Shown: one piece after another, positions 45,103 through 53,629 of the stretch
Layout: every line of letters starts with the position of its first letter
Numbering within the stretch: the stretch's first letter is position 1
Source of the DNA: Rubrivivax sp.
Lineage (GTDB): Bacteria; Pseudomonadota; Gammaproteobacteria; Burkholderiales; Burkholderiaceae_C
Direction of reading: 5' to 3'
DNA: 64,000 nucleotides
NCBI GenBank assembly: GCA_022842595.1
Contig: JALHPF010000020.1
Coordinates: 41,425-105,424 of the forward strand
Translations under genes and position numbers: made by a program
Notes under the pieces: generated by a model
Database searches by the model: none
The model's input: the letters and a program-made list of their open reading frames with translations, nothing else
What the model was told of the DNA's origin: nothing

Positions 45103-45831
45103 TCAAATGCTAGGGGGCCGGGTTGGAAGCGGAATCCTCAAGTCTGCTGAGGGCTCGGCCTGATCCGAGGACGAGAGCTCAGCTGTCGCTGCAAACCGTT
45201 CCACCGGAGCCAGCCGCACCAACTGCCGGGCCTGCTCCACCGTCCCCGCCAGCCACAAGTCCACATCTTCCAGCTCGATCGGCACGACACTGCGCTTGTC
45301 CTGCATGTCCGGCGGGCGCTTCGGGTCGGGGCGGTGCATGCGGTTCATCAGCGGGTGCTGGTCGGCGTTCAGCGTCAGCAGCGTGTAGCTCTCGACCACT
45401 TCGCCGGTTTCCTTGTCGACCCAGGTGTTCCACAGGCCTGCCAGGCCCCAGGGCGTGCCGTCGGCGCGGTGGAAGCGCCAGGGCACGTGTTTGCCGCTTT
45501 CCCAGCAGGGCTCGAAGAAGCTCTCGGCCGGCACCAGGCAGCGCTGGCCGCGTGCCCAGGGCTGCTTGTAGCTGGCCTTGGCCGCCAGTTCCTCGCTGCG
45601 GGCATTGCAGGTGGGATAGGGCAGCTTCGCGCTCTTGGCGAACCAGGGCACCAGGCTCCATTGGCCGACGACGAGTTCACGCTCGAAGTGCGTGCTGTCG
45701 CGCGCGGCGCGTATGAACGGGCCCTGGTAGCGCGGGAAGATCTCGCGTGGCCAGCGCTGCGGGCTGCCGCTGCCTACCTGCCAGTGGCGTTCGATGTCGC
45801 CGGCTTCGGGTGAGATGTAGCGCGTGCACAT
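45103..45831 (-). CDS. SOS response-associated peptidase (SRAP/YedK/HMCES family)
   Basis: The 242-residue protein begins MCTRYISPEAGD. The catalytic Cys2 is exposed after removal of the Met and crosslinks to abasic sites in single-stranded DNA. Further family motifs are PRYQGPFIRAA, WSLVPWFAKSAKLPYPTCNARSEELAAKASYKQPWARGQRCLVPAESFFEP (in overview; Asn, Glu and Arg conserved), and LLTLNADQHPLMNRMHRPDPKRPPDM with the active-site His. It protects cells from abasic-site damage during replication. It is one of a minus-strand run ahead of the UvrD-like helicase. Confidence 0.93.
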   Translation of the reverse strand: MCTRYISPEAGDIERHWQVGSGSPQRWPREIFPRYQGPFIRAARDSTHFERELVVGQWSLVPWFAKSAKLPYPTCNARSEELAAKASYKQPWARGQRCLVPAESFFEPCWESGKHVPWRFHRADGTPWGLAGLWNTWVDKETGEVVESYTLLTLNADQHPLMNRMHRPDPKRPPDMQDKRSVVPIELEDVDLWLAGTVEQARQLVRLAPVERFAATAELSSSDQAEPSADLRIPLPTRPPSI

Positions 45832-45869
45832 CGGCCGGCTTGCCGCAGCGGCGCGGTGGCTGCAGGCGG

Positions 45870-46412
45870 TTAGGCCCGCACTGGCGGCATGGCCGCATTC
45901 ATGGCACGCACGACCTGCGGGTCGTGGGCCTCGATGCGGGCCTTGTCGACAGCCGGGCGGCGCATCGGCATCACGCTGTCGTCGAGCTCGGCGGCCAGCT
46001 TGCTCGCCAGACCGTGGGCGCAGGTGATCAGCCAGCTGCCGGTCTCGCGGTCTTCCAGGCTTTCCTGTTCCAGGAAGCGGTCGGCAGCGCGTGCTGCCGC
46101 GTGCAACTGGTGGGCGCGCACGCGCACCCCGGCCAGGCCGCGCTGCAGCGTGGCTTCGGCCGAGCTCTCGCGCAGCGCGCGCGCCAGGCCATCGATGTCG
46201 CCGGCCAGTTCAGCGGCCAGGCCGAGCGCGCACGACATCAGCCACGATGCCGTGCTGCGGTCTTCGTCGGTGTCCTGCTGGCTGAAATGGTCGGCCGCGC
46301 GGGTGGCCGCGCGCAGCTGGTGGGCACGCGCGCCCAGGCGGCGCAACGCCTGCGTGTTGTCGTCCGAGCCTGTCGGGTCGGCGTCGCGGTGGGCAGAGCG
46401 GGCGGTTTGCAT
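45870..46412 (-). CDS. Hypothetical protein with an internal duplication
   Basis: I do not recognise this protein. Starting at ATG 46412 (MQTARSAHRDADPTG) it has 180 residues and consists mainly of two similar halves. RAHQLRAATRAADHF ... TASWLMSCALGLAAELAGD is repeated as RAHQLHAAARAADRF ... TGSWLITCAHGLASKLAAE, about 60 residues apart. Each half looks like a two-helix hairpin with a conserved RAHQL, AAxRAAD, SWL and Cys. The C-terminus (VRAMNAAMPPVRA) is unrelated. The open frame continues upstream to 46673 inside the helicase gene. The ribosome site is weak. It has no signal peptide. Confidence 0.65.
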   Translation of the reverse strand: MQTARSAHRDADPTGSDDNTQALRRLGARAHQLRAATRAADHFSQQDTDEDRSTASWLMSCALGLAAELAGDIDGLARALRESSAEATLQRGLAGVRVRAHQLHAAARAADRFLEQESLEDRETGSWLITCAHGLASKLAAELDDSVMPMRRPAVDKARIEAHDPQVVRAMNAAMPPVRA

Positions 46413-46482
46413 GTCGGTTCTCGCTTCGGAATGGTCGCTGATGGATTCTGCCTCTGCCGCGGCTCTGGCGCCGTCTGCCTGG

Positions 46483-48549
46483 TCACGTCCAAGGGTGGCT
46501 GAGTGCCGCGGCCAGGTCGAACTCCTCGGCCCGGCGGGGCAAGGCCGCAGGCAACGCGGCCGGCGGCACGGCTTCGGCCATGGCGTCATGCGTGGCACCG
46601 GCGCTGTCGAACAGCGCCGCCACATCAGGCGTGATGAAGCGCGACATCGGCGCATGCAGATGGCGGTCGCCATAGGCCCGCTGCTGGGTGACGTGAAAGC
46701 GCAGCGGCACCCAGAGCGTCAGGGCGTCGCGGGCGCGTGTCATCGCCACGTACAGCAGGCGGCGTTCTTCCTCGATCTCGGCGGCCTGCCCGGTGGCCAT
46801 GTCGGCCGGCATGCAGCCGTCCACCACATTCAGCACATGCACTGCGTTCCATTCCTGACCCTTGGCCGAGTGGATGGTGGACAACACCAGATAGTCTTCA
46901 TCGCGCAGCGGCACGCCGGCTTCGTCGCCGGCGGCGGCAGGCGGGTCCAGGGCCAGTTCGGTGACGAAGCGCTCGCGCGCCGGTTGCGCGGCCGCCAGCT
47001 GCGCCAGCTGCGCCAGTTCGCCCAGGCGTACGCGGGCGTCGGCATGCAGTCGTTCGCAGTGCGGGCGGTACCAGTCGATCACCCACTGCAGTTCGGCCGG
47101 CCAGGCCGGCGGCGCGGTTCGCAGCATGTGCATCAGCACGCACAGGGCGGCCCAGCCGGCGCGGGCTGCAGCAGGTGGGGCGAAGTCGGCCAGGGCTCCA
47201 CCCTGCCTGGTGTGGTCCAGCAGGCGCTGCACGCTTGCTGGCCCCAGCCCGGGCACCAGCCGTGCCACGCGCAGCGCGGCCAGCTGCTGGGCCGGGTTGT
47301 CGGCCCAGCGCAGCACGGCCACCAGGTCCTTCACGTGCGCGGCTTCCATGAAGCGCAGGCCGCCGTACTTCACGAACGGGATGTTGCGGCGCGACAGTTC
47401 CAGTTCCAGTGCCAGGCTGTGCGCACCCGTGCGGAAGAGCACCGCCTGGCGTTTCAGCGCCAGGCCGGTCTCGCGTTCGGCCAGCACGGCGTCGGCCACG
47501 CCGCGGGCCTGCGCAGCTTCGTCGTCGCAGGCGACCAGGCGCGGGCGGGGGGCGGCCTTGCGCAGGCTCCACAGGCGCTTGTCGAAACGTTCGGCCGCCA
47601 GCGCAATGACGGCGTTCGACGCGTCCAGCAGCGGCTGCGTGGCGCGATGGTTCTGCTGCAACGTGAGCACCCGCGCCGGTGGGCTGAAACGCTGCGGCAG
47701 GTCGAGGATATGGCGCACGCTGGCGCCCCGGAACGCGTAGATGCTCTGTGCGTCGTCGCCCACCGCGGTGAAGCCCAGGCCACCAGGCTTCAGCGCCAGC
47801 AGGATGTCGCTCTGCAGCTGGTTGATGTCCTGCACCTCGTCGACGAGCACATGGTCGAAGCGGGCTTGCAGGGCTGCAGCCGCCGCCGGCAGGCGCAGCA
47901 GGTGCCACCAGGCCAGCAGCAGGTCGTCGAAGTCCAGAGACTGCTGCTCGCGCTTGGCCTGGGCATAGGCCTCGAACAAACGTTCCAGCGCAGCCTGCTG
48001 GCTGGCGCACCAGGGGTAGGCGCTGTGCAGCAGTTCGGCCAGCGGCTGGCGCGTGTTGATGGCGCGCGAGAGGATCGCCGCGCAGGTGCCGGCCAAGGGG
48101 AAGCGCGTGCCGCTGTCGCCGGTCTGGCCGGCCGCAGCCAGGCCCAGGCGTTGGCGGGTCATGGCCATCAGGTCTTCGGCGTCGCTGCGGTCGAGCACGC
48201 TGAAGCCCGGGGCCAGGCCCAGCACCTCGGCGTGTTCACGCAGCAGGCGTGCGCCCACGCTGTGGAAGGTGCCGCACCAGGCCAGCCGCGGTACCGGGCT
48301 GGCTGCAGGCATGTTCAAGGCCTCTTGCAGCAGGCGGCCGGCGCGGTGGGCCATCTCGGCCGCGGCGCGGCGCGAGAAGGTGATCAGCAGCACGCGCTGC
48401 GGGTCAGCCCCCTGCTGCACCAGCCAGGCCAGCCGCGAGGCCAGCGTCGTGGTCTTGCCAGTGCCGGCGCCGGCGACGATCAGCAGCGGCCCGGCCTGGG
48501 GTGGGTGCGTGGCGGCGCGGGCCTGTTCGTCGGTGAGGTCGAGCAACAT
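46483..48549 (-). CDS. UvrD/Rep-type ATP-dependent DNA helicase
   Basis: This 688-residue superfamily 1 helicase shows the motifs in order: LTDEQARAATHP (Q motif), GAGTGKTTTLASRLAWL (I), LLITFSRRAAAEM (Ia), VDEVQDINQLQ (II), GDDAQSIYAFRGA (III), LQQNHRATQPLLDA (IV region), STIHSAKGQEWNAV (V) and YVAMTRARDALTLW (VI). It unwinds DNA 3' to 5' in repair or replication. The product is shorter than UvrD and lacks its C-terminal extension; several Burkholderiales carry such a second helicase. Motif II reads DEVQD instead of DEAQD or DEFQD. Confidence 0.93.
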   Translation of the reverse strand: MLLDLTDEQARAATHPPQAGPLLIVAGAGTGKTTTLASRLAWLVQQGADPQRVLLITFSRRAAAEMAHRAGRLLQEALNMPAASPVPRLAWCGTFHSVGARLLREHAEVLGLAPGFSVLDRSDAEDLMAMTRQRLGLAAAGQTGDSGTRFPLAGTCAAILSRAINTRQPLAELLHSAYPWCASQQAALERLFEAYAQAKREQQSLDFDDLLLAWWHLLRLPAAAAALQARFDHVLVDEVQDINQLQSDILLALKPGGLGFTAVGDDAQSIYAFRGASVRHILDLPQRFSPPARVLTLQQNHRATQPLLDASNAVIALAAERFDKRLWSLRKAAPRPRLVACDDEAAQARGVADAVLAERETGLALKRQAVLFRTGAHSLALELELSRRNIPFVKYGGLRFMEAAHVKDLVAVLRWADNPAQQLAALRVARLVPGLGPASVQRLLDHTRQGGALADFAPPAAARAGWAALCVLMHMLRTAPPAWPAELQWVIDWYRPHCERLHADARVRLGELAQLAQLAAAQPARERFVTELALDPPAAAGDEAGVPLRDEDYLVLSTIHSAKGQEWNAVHVLNVVDGCMPADMATGQAAEIEEERRLLYVAMTRARDALTLWVPLRFHVTQQRAYGDRHLHAPMSRFITPDVAALFDSAGATHDAMAEAVPPAALPAALPRRAEEFDLAAALSHPWT

Positions 48550-48587
48550 CCGACGACTGTATACGCATCCAGTCCGGCGCCTTGGCG

Positions 48588-48664
48588 TGGCCTGCCCAGC
48601 AGGACTCGAACCTGCGACCCCCAGCTTAGAAGGCTGGTGCTCTATCCAGTTGAGCTATGGGCAG
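48588..48664 (-). tRNA. tRNA-Arg (anticodon TCT)
   Basis: A 77-base minus-strand cloverleaf: acceptor CTGCCCA with TGGGCAG, discriminator G and encoded CCA. The D arm is GCTCAACTGGATAGAGC, the anticodon arm CCAGC-CTTCTAA-GCTGG with anticodon TCT, and the T arm GCAGG-TTCGAGT-CCTGC. It reads AGA/AGG codons, which are rare in this GC-rich DNA. Confidence 0.97.
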
Positions 48665-48826
48665 CCCGGAACGCGGATTCTAGGAGCGCAGGCCAAAGTA
48701 CCGCCGCCGCTGCCTCGCAGCGGGCAGCTGGCGCGAAATGGGTGCGGCCCCACGAATACACTCCGGCCCATGCACCAAGCCCTTGTCCTGCACCGGCGTG
48801 CGCCGGACTGCGATTCGCTCTGAACC

Positions 48827-49585
48827 ATGCTTGACGGCATCAAGCGCTGGTTGAGCGGCTCGCCTGACGCCGGCACCGCAGGTTACGAAGGCATCGTGGC
48901 CTGGGCGAAAAGCCATCAAAGCACCTTCCGCGGCGTCCAGGACGATGGTTTCGTCATCGACGGCCGATTGGGCAGCACGGCCTGGCGCATGGAATGGGGC
49001 CCGTCGCAGCGCCCTTACATCGCAGGCCACGAACTGCGCTTGCGCGCCGATACCGGCGTTGAATCCGAGCTGCAGCTGCTGGTGTTGTCGCGGGCGCTGC
49101 AGGAGCAGCTGGAGAAGTCGATCTTCGAGCAATATGTCGAGGACGTTCAGACCCGCATCGACAACCAGACCCCGCCGGAAATGCGCTGGCTGGTGATGTT
49201 CCCGAAGCTTCAGGGCACGGAGATGGGCGCACTGCGCGAGCAGTTCGTGGCGGTCGGCAACGGCAAGCCCTGGTTGCAGGCCTGGCTGAAGGGCGGCCTG
49301 TCGCAAGCCCTGGCCGTGCGCGCCACGCAGTCGTCAGCGCCGTTGGTGTTGATGATCGGGCGTGGCCGCTTGATGCTGCGCACTGCGCTCGAAGAACCCG
49401 CGGTGCCCGAACTCCAGCGTGTGCTGACGCTGTTCGAATCGGCCTTGCGCGAAGCGCGCCGGGTCGCCGCCGACAACCCCCGCGGCCTGCCCGACAGCAG
49501 CATCGCGCCCAGTGGTGGTAGCGACTGGGCGCCGTCGACGCCAGGCCAGCCCGGCATCGACAAACCGCCTTCCGGCCGAGCCTAG
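48827..49585 (+). CDS. Conserved-looking hypothetical protein
   Basis: I do not recognise a family. The 252-residue product starts [11 protein letters not shown] and has an alpha/beta body with [60 protein letters not shown] and [17 protein letters not shown]. The tail is a Pro/Ser/Gly-rich disordered stretch (about residues 215-252). No signal peptide or membrane helix is seen. It converges on the acyl-CoA dehydrogenase gene; the 3' ends overlap by four bases. Confidence 0.75.
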   Translation: MLDGIKRWLSGSPDAGTAGYEGIVAWAKSHQSTFRGVQDDGFVIDGRLGSTAWRMEWGPSQRPYIAGHELRLRADTGVESELQLLVLSRALQEQLEKSIFEQYVEDVQTRIDNQTPPEMRWLVMFPKLQGTEMGALREQFVAVGNGKPWLQAWLKGGLSQALAVRATQSSAPLVLMIGRGRLMLRTALEEPAVPELQRVLTLFESALREARRVAADNPRGLPDSSIAPSGGSDWAPSTPGQPGIDKPPSGRA

Positions 49586-50832
49586 CTGCGCAGCGCCAGC
49601 TTGCCGAGTTCGAGCTTGGCAATCGCGTTGCGGTGCACCTCGTCCGGGCCGTCGGCGAAACGCAGGGTGCGGGCGTTGGCGTAGAAGTAGGCCAGCGGCG
49701 TGTCCTCGCACATGCCGGCGCCGCCGAAGACCTGCATCGCCCAGTCGATCACGTCGCAGGCCATGTTTGGAGCCACCACCTTGATCATCGCGATCTCGGC
49801 CTTGGCGGTCTTGTTGCCGGCCATGTCCATCATCCACGCCGCCTTCAGCGTGAGCAGGCGCGCCATCTCGATGCGGCAGCGGGCTTCGGCGATGCGTTCC
49901 AGCGTCACGCCCTGCTGGGCGATGGTCTTGCCGAAGGCGGTGCGGCTGGCGGCACGTTCGCACATCAGCTTGAGTGCGCGTTCGGACAGGCCGATCAGGC
50001 GCATGCAGTGGTGGATGCGGCCGGGCCCGAGGCGGCCCTGGGCGATCTCGAAACCGCGGCCTTCGCCGAGCAGGATGTCTTCGACCGGCACGCGCACGTT
50101 CTTGAAGTCGACTTCCATGTGGCCATGCGGTGCGTCGTCGTAGCCGAACACCGACAGCGGGCGCAGCACGGTGATGCCCGGCGTCTCGCGCGGCACGACG
50201 ATCATCGACTGCTGCGAATGGCGCGGCGCTGTCGGGTCGGTCTTGCCCATGAAGATGAAGACCTGGCAGCGCGGGTCGCCGGCGCCGCTGGTCCACCACT
50301 TGCGGCCGTTGATGACGTAGTGGTCGCCGTCGCGTTCGATCCGGCTTTCGATGTTGGTCGCGTCGGAACTCGCCACCGCCGGCTCGGTCATCGCAAACGC
50401 GCTGCGGATCTGGCCGGCCAGGAGCGGCTTGAGCCAGCGCTCGTGGTGCGCCGGCGTGCCGTAGCGCGCGAAGACCTCCATGTTGCCGGTGTCGGGTGCC
50501 GAGCAGTTGAACACCTCGCTGGCCCAGGGCACCGCGCCCATGATCTCAGCCAGCGGCGCATATTCCTGATTGCTCAGGCCGGCGCCGAGGTCACTGGTGT
50601 CGACACCATGGCTTTCAGCCTTCGGTGGCAGGAACAGGTTCCACAACCCGGCGGCGCGCGCCTTGGGCTTGAGCTCTTCGATCACCTGCAGCGGCGTCCA
50701 GCGTTTGCCGGCCTTGGTGTTGGCCTCGATCTCGGCGAAGTAGCGGCCTTCGGCGGGGTAGACATGCTCCAGCATGAAAGCGCTCACGCGCTGCTGAAGT
50801 TCCTGGGTACGGGCTGAAAAGCCGAAGTCCAT
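49582..50832 (-). CDS. Acyl-CoA dehydrogenase
   Basis: The 416-residue flavoprotein oxidises acyl-CoA to enoyl-CoA with FAD. It has the [20 protein letters not shown] flavin/substrate loop, [48 protein letters not shown] (in part), and the C-terminal [16 protein letters not shown] plus [16 protein letters not shown]. This form is typical of ACAD10/11-like enzymes. An aminoglycoside-phosphotransferase-like gene directly upstream supports that, since ACAD10/11 fuse both domains and act on 4-hydroxyacids. AGGAGA precedes the start. Confidence 0.93.
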   Translation of the reverse strand: MDFGFSARTQELQQRVSAFMLEHVYPAEGRYFAEIEANTKAGKRWTPLQVIEELKPKARAAGLWNLFLPPKAESHGVDTSDLGAGLSNQEYAPLAEIMGAVPWASEVFNCSAPDTGNMEVFARYGTPAHHERWLKPLLAGQIRSAFAMTEPAVASSDATNIESRIERDGDHYVINGRKWWTSGAGDPRCQVFIFMGKTDPTAPRHSQQSMIVVPRETPGITVLRPLSVFGYDDAPHGHMEVDFKNVRVPVEDILLGEGRGFEIAQGRLGPGRIHHCMRLIGLSERALKLMCERAASRTAFGKTIAQQGVTLERIAEARCRIEMARLLTLKAAWMMDMAGNKTAKAEIAMIKVVAPNMACDVIDWAMQVFGGAGMCEDTPLAYFYANARTLRFADGPDEVHRNAIAKLELGKLALRS

Positions 50833-50862
50833 CGTCGTTCTCCTGTGTGTGTCGTTGTGGGT

Positions 50863-51939
50863 TCAGGCCCGCTGCGCGAAGCGCCAGGCCATCTCGGCCA
50901 GCGGCCGCGTGCTGGCGCCTGTGGCCCGTGCCTGGGCGCTGCTGGCAATGCCGTCGACCACGCGCTTGGCGATGCCCTGGGTGATACTGGCCAGGCGGAA
51001 CAGGTTGTAGGCCAGGTAGAAGTCCCAGTCGGCCATCAGCGCCTGTGGGTCGGGGCGGCCAGTGCGCTCGCAATAGCGGCGCACGTACTCGGCTTCGCTG
51101 GGGATGCCGAGCGCGGCATGGTCCAGCCCGCCGATGCCGCGGAAGGTGCCCGGCGGGATGTGCCAGGCCATGCAGTGGTAGCTGAAGTCGGCCAGCGGAT
51201 GGCCCAGGGTCGACAGTTCCCAGTCCAGCACCGCTTTCACGCGCGGGGCGGTGGCGTCGAAGATGAGGTTGTCGAGCCGGAAGTCGCCATGCACGATGCC
51301 CACCTGGGCCGCGTCGCGCGCGCTGGCCGGAATGTGCGCCGGCAGCCAGTCGATGAGCTGGTGCATCTCGCCAATCGGTTCGGTCACGCTCGCCAGGTAT
51401 TGCTTGCTCCAGCGGCCGATCTGGCGGTCGAAATAGTTGCCCGGCTTGCCGAAGTCAGCCAGACCGACGGCGTTGACATCGACCCGGTGCAGGGCCGCGA
51501 TGACACGGTTCATCTCGTCGTAGATCGCGCCGCGTTCGGCGGGCTGCATGCCGGGCAGCGACTGTTCCCAGAGCACCCGGCCTTCGACACACTGCATCAC
51601 GTAGAAAGCGCGGCCGATGACGGTCTCGTCTTCGCACAGCAGGATCATCTGTGCCACTGGCACGGCACTGCCGGCCAGCGCCTGCATCACGCGGAATTCG
51701 CGTTCGATCGCGTGCGCCGAAGGCAGCAGCTTCGCGGCCGGGCCGGGCTTGGTGCGCATCACGTAGTCGCGGCCCGGGGTGCTGAGCTTGTAGGTGGGGT
51801 TCGACTGCCCACCCTTGAATTGCGACACCGCCAGCGGCCCGGCGAAACCGGGCAGATGCTGCAGCAGGTGGCGTTCGAGCGTGGCGATGTCGAAGGCGTG
51901 GCTTTCGGCCATCGGGCGGGTGCCGGTGTAGGGTTCCAT
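50863..51939 (-). CDS. Phosphotransferase family protein (APH/ACAD10-type kinase)
   Basis: The 358-residue protein has the aminoglycoside phosphotransferase-like kinase fold: FKGGQSNPTYKL for nucleotide binding, EREFRVMQAL, the catalytic loop IVHGDFRLDNLIF and metal site VLDWELSTLGHPLADFSYH. Such kinases next to acyl-CoA dehydrogenases resemble the kinase part of mammalian ACAD10/11, which phosphorylates 4-hydroxyacyl-CoA before dehydration. Antibiotic resistance is therefore unlikely. It lies 30 bases before the dehydrogenase and 19 after the Crp-type regulator, all on the minus strand. The start may be ATG 51939 or 51912. Confidence 0.9.
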   Translation of the reverse strand: MEPYTGTRPMAESHAFDIATLERHLLQHLPGFAGPLAVSQFKGGQSNPTYKLSTPGRDYVMRTKPGPAAKLLPSAHAIEREFRVMQALAGSAVPVAQMILLCEDETVIGRAFYVMQCVEGRVLWEQSLPGMQPAERGAIYDEMNRVIAALHRVDVNAVGLADFGKPGNYFDRQIGRWSKQYLASVTEPIGEMHQLIDWLPAHIPASARDAAQVGIVHGDFRLDNLIFDATAPRVKAVLDWELSTLGHPLADFSYHCMAWHIPPGTFRGIGGLDHAALGIPSEAEYVRRYCERTGRPDPQALMADWDFYLAYNLFRLASITQGIAKRVVDGIASSAQARATGASTRPLAEMAWRFAQRA

Positions 51940-51958
51940 GGCGCTCAGCTGTTCCTGT

Positions 51959-52663
51959 TCAACGTTCGGCCGCAGCCAGCAGCTTTTCTCGCGAGAGCAC
52001 GACCAGCCGCGTGGGTTCGACCCGCACCGCGCCGTCGCGTTCGAACGCTTTCAATTCCTGGTTGACGCGCTGGCGCGAAGCACCGAGCAGCTGCGCCAGG
52101 TCTTCCTGTGCCAGCGCCAGGCCGATTCGGATTTCCTCGCCCTGCGGCGTGCCATAGCTCTTGGCCAGCAGCAGGATCTGCTTGGCCAGCCGCGCCTGCA
52201 GCGGCCGAGTGTTCAGGTCCTCGAACTGGTCGAACATCAGCCGCAGACGGCGGCAGTTCAGGCGCAGCAGCGCGTCGTAGAGCTCGACATGCTGGGCCAG
52301 CAGGGTCTTGAAGTCGGGCTTGCGCACCACCAGCAGCGTGGTCGGGCCGTGGGCGTCGGCATCGTGGGTGCGGGGCAGGCCGTCGAAGAGGGCGATGTCG
52401 CCGAACCAGGTGCCGGGCTCGACATAGGTGAGCGTGACTTGCTTGCCCGACAGCGACACCGTGCTCACGCGCACCGCTCCGGCGGCGACACCGCACCACT
52501 CTTCGGCCGCCGTGCCGCGCGATGCCAGCGCTGCACCGTCCTGCAGCCGACGCACCAGCGCCCGGGAAAGAATGTCGTTGCGCAGTGCCTGGGAGAGCTT
52601 GCCGAACCACGCACCTGCCTCGATGTTGTGACGCTCGTCGATTGTAAGAACGGGGGTATTCAT
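51959..52663 (-). CDS. Crp/Fnr family transcriptional regulator
   Basis: The 234-residue regulator has an N-terminal cyclic-nucleotide-like beta barrel (about residues 25-130; GSxxAEEWCGVAAGAVRVS, EPGTWFGDIALFDGLPRTHDA) and a C-terminal HTH with LALAQEDLAQLLGASRQRVNQELKAFE, where SRQRVNQEL is the recognition helix. The barrel lacks the classical cAMP-contacting RSAE motif (it reads LPRTHDA), so its ligand is uncertain. It lies first in a minus-strand group with the phosphotransferase and acyl-CoA dehydrogenase and may control it. ATG 52663 was chosen over 52693. Confidence 0.91.
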   Translation of the reverse strand: MNTPVLTIDERHNIEAGAWFGKLSQALRNDILSRALVRRLQDGAALASRGTAAEEWCGVAAGAVRVSTVSLSGKQVTLTYVEPGTWFGDIALFDGLPRTHDADAHGPTTLLVVRKPDFKTLLAQHVELYDALLRLNCRRLRLMFDQFEDLNTRPLQARLAKQILLLAKSYGTPQGEEIRIGLALAQEDLAQLLGASRQRVNQELKAFERDGAVRVEPTRLVVLSREKLLAAAER

Positions 52664-52736
52664 GGCTTGTCTCTGAAGCGACAGGTGACGCACCCTTCAT
52701 TGTCTACGCTCGTGTCGCCGCAACCCGGAGATCGCC

Positions 52737-53510
52737 ATGCCTGCAACTGCCCTGCGCATCCCTTCGCGCCGCCATGAAGTCAGCGACGCTGAATGGCGTG
52801 TGCGTGTCGACCTTGCGGCGGCCTACCGGCTGGCTGCGTTGTTCAAATGGGACGATCTGGTCTACACCCACATCAGCGCCCGTGTGCCTGGCGTCGAGGG
52901 CGAATTCCTCATCAACCCCTACGGCCTGATGTTCGAGGAGATCACCGCCTCCAGCCTCATCCGCGTCGACGCGCAGGGCGTGAAGCTCGACGAGTCGGAA
53001 TACGAAGTGAACCCGCCGGGTTTCGTGATCCACAGCGCGGTGCACGCTGCGCGCCATGAAGCCGGCTGCGTGATGCACCTGCATTCGCTCAACGGCATCG
53101 CGGTGTCGGCACAGCGCGGCGGGGTGCTGCCGCTGTCGCAGCATTCGATCTTCGTGCTGTCGTCGCTGGGCTATCACGACTACGAGGGCGTGGCGCTGCG
53201 CGACGAGGAGAAGCCGCGCCTTGTGGCCGACCTGGGGCGCAATACCCACCTGATGCTGCGCAACCATGGCCTGCTGACCGTGGGTGCGACGGTCGCCGAC
53301 GCATTCCAGGCGATGTACTTCTTCGAGACCAGCTGCACCATCCAGGTTCGCGCGCAGGCCGGCGGTGGCGAACTGGTCACCGTGCCGCCGGAAATCGTCG
53401 CCACCGCCCAGCAGCAGGCGAGGGCGGCGACGCGGGGTGCCGGCGCCAGCCTGGCCTGGCCCGGCTTGCTGCGCCGCCTGGACCGCGCCTGCCCGGGTTA
53501 CGACAGCTGA
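52737..53510 (+). CDS. Class II aldolase/adducin family protein
   Basis: The 257-residue product matches class II aldolase/adducin proteins: RVDLAAAYRLAALFKWDDLVYTHISARVPG, FLINPYGLMFEEITASSLIRVD, the metal-binding MHLHSLNGIAVSAQ with two His, and LMLRNHGLLTVGATVADAF with a third His. These are zinc enzymes such as fuculose-phosphate aldolase and relatives; this non-specific branch is common in Burkholderiales. It is divergent from the Crp-type gene (73 bases between starts). The substrate cannot be read. Confidence 0.9.
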   Translation: MPATALRIPSRRHEVSDAEWRVRVDLAAAYRLAALFKWDDLVYTHISARVPGVEGEFLINPYGLMFEEITASSLIRVDAQGVKLDESEYEVNPPGFVIHSAVHAARHEAGCVMHLHSLNGIAVSAQRGGVLPLSQHSIFVLSSLGYHDYEGVALRDEEKPRLVADLGRNTHLMLRNHGLLTVGATVADAFQAMYFFETSCTIQVRAQAGGGELVTVPPEIVATAQQQARAATRGAGASLAWPGLLRRLDRACPGYDS

Positions 53511-53532
53511 TCTCGCCGCACCCGTGCGGTGC

Positions 53533-53609
53533 AGCACGAACCCGTGCCCGCGGGGGTAGCCAGATGTGAGGGCAAGTAACCCTTCGTGCTAGAGTCTTTT
53601 TGGACTCTA
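53533..53609. repeat. Inverted repeats upstream of the FimV-like gene
   Basis: AGCACGAA (53533-53540) is matched by TTCGTGCT (53583-53590). TAGAGTC (53590-53596) pairs with GACTCTA (53603-53609) around TTTTTG. The second could be a weak terminator of the aldolase gene or an operator just ahead of the FimV-like start. Confidence 0.4.
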
Positions 53610-53629
53610 TCAAGCCTCACTTTTCCTCG

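Noticed and set aside
45889..48834. 981-codon plus-strand frame
   Set aside because: Runs antisense through a hypothetical gene, a helicase with all SF1 motifs and a tRNA; no domain seen.
50863..51939. Aminoglycoside resistance gene
   Set aside because: The APH-like fold here is adjacent to an acyl-CoA dehydrogenase and matches the ACAD10/11 kinase branch, so resistance is unlikely.
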